This document shows, piece by piece, positions 6,542-7,902 of a DNA stretch of 7,902 bases. Position numbers and translations under genes: made by a program. Position 1 is the stretch's first letter, and every line of letters begins with the position of its first letter. The notes beneath the pieces are model-generated. The model was not told the DNA's origin, made no database searches, and was given only the letters and a program-made list of their open reading frames with translations. Source of the DNA: Calditrichia bacterium (GTDB lineage: Bacteria; Calditrichota; Calditrichia; JAJRVZ01); NCBI GenBank assembly GCA_030634505.1, contig DAOWAQ010000082.1:1-7902 (forward strand), in the 5' to 3' direction.

Positions 6542-7902
6542 ATGAATAATATTGAAAAGCCATCAACCGACAATAATTACACATTAAATAAAAAACCCAG
6601 TTTGCTTCCAAATTTTTCTATAAAAAGGCCTGTAACAGTGATTATGGCCTTAGTCGCTTTATTGGTCGTTGGATATATATCGTATGATCAGATTTCAGTT
6701 GAACTAATGCCTGCTGGATTTACACCTCCACGGTTGGGTATATGGGTTCCATATCCTAATTCAAATCCACAAGAAGTTGAGGAACAAATAGCACAACATA
6801 TTGAAGAACAAGTTCAAACGATTAGTGGTGTGGAAAATGTGCGTAGTAGAAGCAGTAGTAGTGGCTGTTGGACACGAATAAAATTTTCACAGGGTACAGA
6901 TATGGATGTTGCATATGCACAACTCAGGGATAGGATGGATAGAATAAAACCTGATATTCCCAGTGATATTGAACGTATTTATATTCGTAAATGGAGTAAT
7001 GATGATAGTCCAATAATGTGGGTTGCCTTGATTCAAAACCAATTTTATAAAGATCCTTATTATCTTGTTGAACAACACATTAAGAAAAAATTAGAACGTG
7101 TAGATGGTGTAGCCAATGTTGAAATTTGGGGCACTGAAGAAAAAGAAATTCTTATTTACATTAAACAGGATAAGGTTAAAAGTTATAAAATAAACCTTTA
7201 CGAAATAATTCAACAATTAAGAAATGATAATTTTTCTATATCTTCAGGATTTGTTACCGAAGGTGAACAGAAAATTTACGTAAGATCTTTGGGGAAATTC
7301 AAAACACTGGAAGAAATTCAGAACTTACCAATTCGGGGAGCGAATTTACGCTTAAAAGATATTGCAGACGTTAAATATGATGTTCCTGAAAGAAGATGGC
7401 GTCAATTTATTGATGGCAAAAAAGCAATCACAATTGGCATCTTTAAAGAATCAATGGCAAATACCGCGGTTCTTTCTAACGAATTGGAAGATTTATTCAA
7501 TGAGCAAATAAAAAATGATCCGAAATTGAGCGGGTTTAGTTTTGAAATTCTTTTTAACCAAGGACAGTTTATTGAAGAATCAATAGACAATTTGCAAAGT
7601 GCGGGGATATGGGGAGGATTTTTTGCTTTTGCTGTTCTTTATTTTTTTCTAAGGCGTTTAAGAATGACATTTATTGTCAATCTTGCAATACCTTTATCTG
7701 TATTAGTTACTCTAACCGTCATGTATTTTATGGGATGGAGCTTAAATTTAATTACAATGATGGGATTGATGGTATCAATCGGAATGGTGGTTGATAATTC
7801 AATTGTAGTTTTGGAGAATATTTATAATAAACGTGCTCAAGGCAAGGATACAAAAACGGCTTCTCTTTGGGGTGCAAGTGAAGTTTCTCTGGCAGTTACA
7901 AT
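6542..7902 (+). CDS. Second RND family efflux pump permease, 5' part, runs off window
   Basis: This open frame continues without a stop to the window edge (453 full codons) and encodes the N-terminal part of another AcrB-type permease. Residues 1-30 are a cytoplasmic leader ending in SIKRP, with TM1 at about 31-50. The first periplasmic domain spans about 51-350 (YPNSNPQEVEEQI; GTDMDVAYAQLRDRMD; LERVDGVANVEIWG). TM2 is about 353-370, TM3 about 378-397, and TM4 about 402-425 with GMVVDNSIVVLENI; D418 matches AcrB D407, with N419 next to it. It lacks the lysine-rich insert seen before TM2 in the first pump, so that insert is specific to its neighbour. The two are clearly paralogues but not close. 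With the upstream adaptor and first pump this makes an MFP-RND-RND arrangement as in MdtABC, so a heteromeric pump is possible. Whether it has a TM6-TM7 insert is not visible here. Confidence 0.95.
   Translation, partial: MNNIEKPSTDNNYTLNKKPSLLPNFSIKRPVTVIMALVALLVVGYISYDQISVELMPAGFTPPRLGIWVPYPNSNPQEVEEQIAQHIEEQVQTISGVENVRSRSSSSGCWTRIKFSQGTDMDVAYAQLRDRMDRIKPDIPSDIERIYIRKWSNDDSPIMWVALIQNQFYKDPYYLVEQHIKKKLERVDGVANVEIWGTEEKEILIYIKQDKVKSYKINLYEIIQQLRNDNFSISSGFVTEGEQKIYVRSLGKFKTLEEIQNLPIRGANLRLKDIADVKYDVPERRWRQFIDGKKAITIGIFKESMANTAVLSNELEDLFNEQIKNDPKLSGFSFEILFNQGQFIEESIDNLQSAGIWGGFFAFAVLYFFLRRLRMTFIVNLAIPLSVLVTLTVMYFMGWSLNLITMMGLMVSIGMVVDNSIVVLENIYNKRAQGKDTKTASLWGASEVSLAVT

Noticed and set aside
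7609..7794. Small + strand open frame inside the second RND gene
   Set aside because: It lies in another frame of the strongly coding RND sequence (TM2-TM4 region) and has no ribosome site or recognisable product.

Overview
This is an AT-rich window with every supported gene on the + strand. It probably comes from a Gram-negative member of the Bacteroidota/Ignavibacteriota/Calditrichota (FCB) group. That placement rests on protein style: a membrane fusion lipoprotein with a relaxed lipobox, HAE1-type RND pumps with VDN/VNN membrane motifs, and an S23-type four-helix bundle gene dropped between operon genes. It also rests on weak or absent Shine-Dalgarno sites before most genes and on a TTTCGAC-type intergenic hairpin. 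The assignment is an inference, not a database result.

Layout: (1) 1-890 holds the 3' end of a response-regulator receiver (REC) domain gene, followed 11 bp later by an unrecognised 194-aa protein with a winged-helix-like C-terminus. (2) 891-1035 is a short intergenic gap with a weak terminator-like hairpin. (3) 1036-2193 encodes a periplasmic adaptor (membrane fusion) lipoprotein. (4) 2194-2318 is a 125-bp gap carrying a GC-rich hairpin in otherwise AT-rich DNA. (5) 2319-6104 encodes an unusually long, 1261-aa RND inner-membrane pump. (6) 6105-6541 holds a four-helix bundle (S23/IVP family) gene flanked by a 12-bp inverted repeat. (7) 6542 to the window edge is the first 453 codons of a second, different RND pump, which runs off the end.

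The adaptor and the two RND pumps look like one MFP-RND-RND efflux operon, in principle like MdtABC, into which a four-helix bundle cassette appears to have been inserted. No outer-membrane TolC-type gene is present here.

The most unusual item is the first pump. It has a roughly 200-residue extra membrane-rich segment between TM6 and TM7, which itself looks internally duplicated. It also has a roughly 55-residue lysine-rich insert in a periplasmic loop. Neither insert region is part of the canonical AcrB-type fold.
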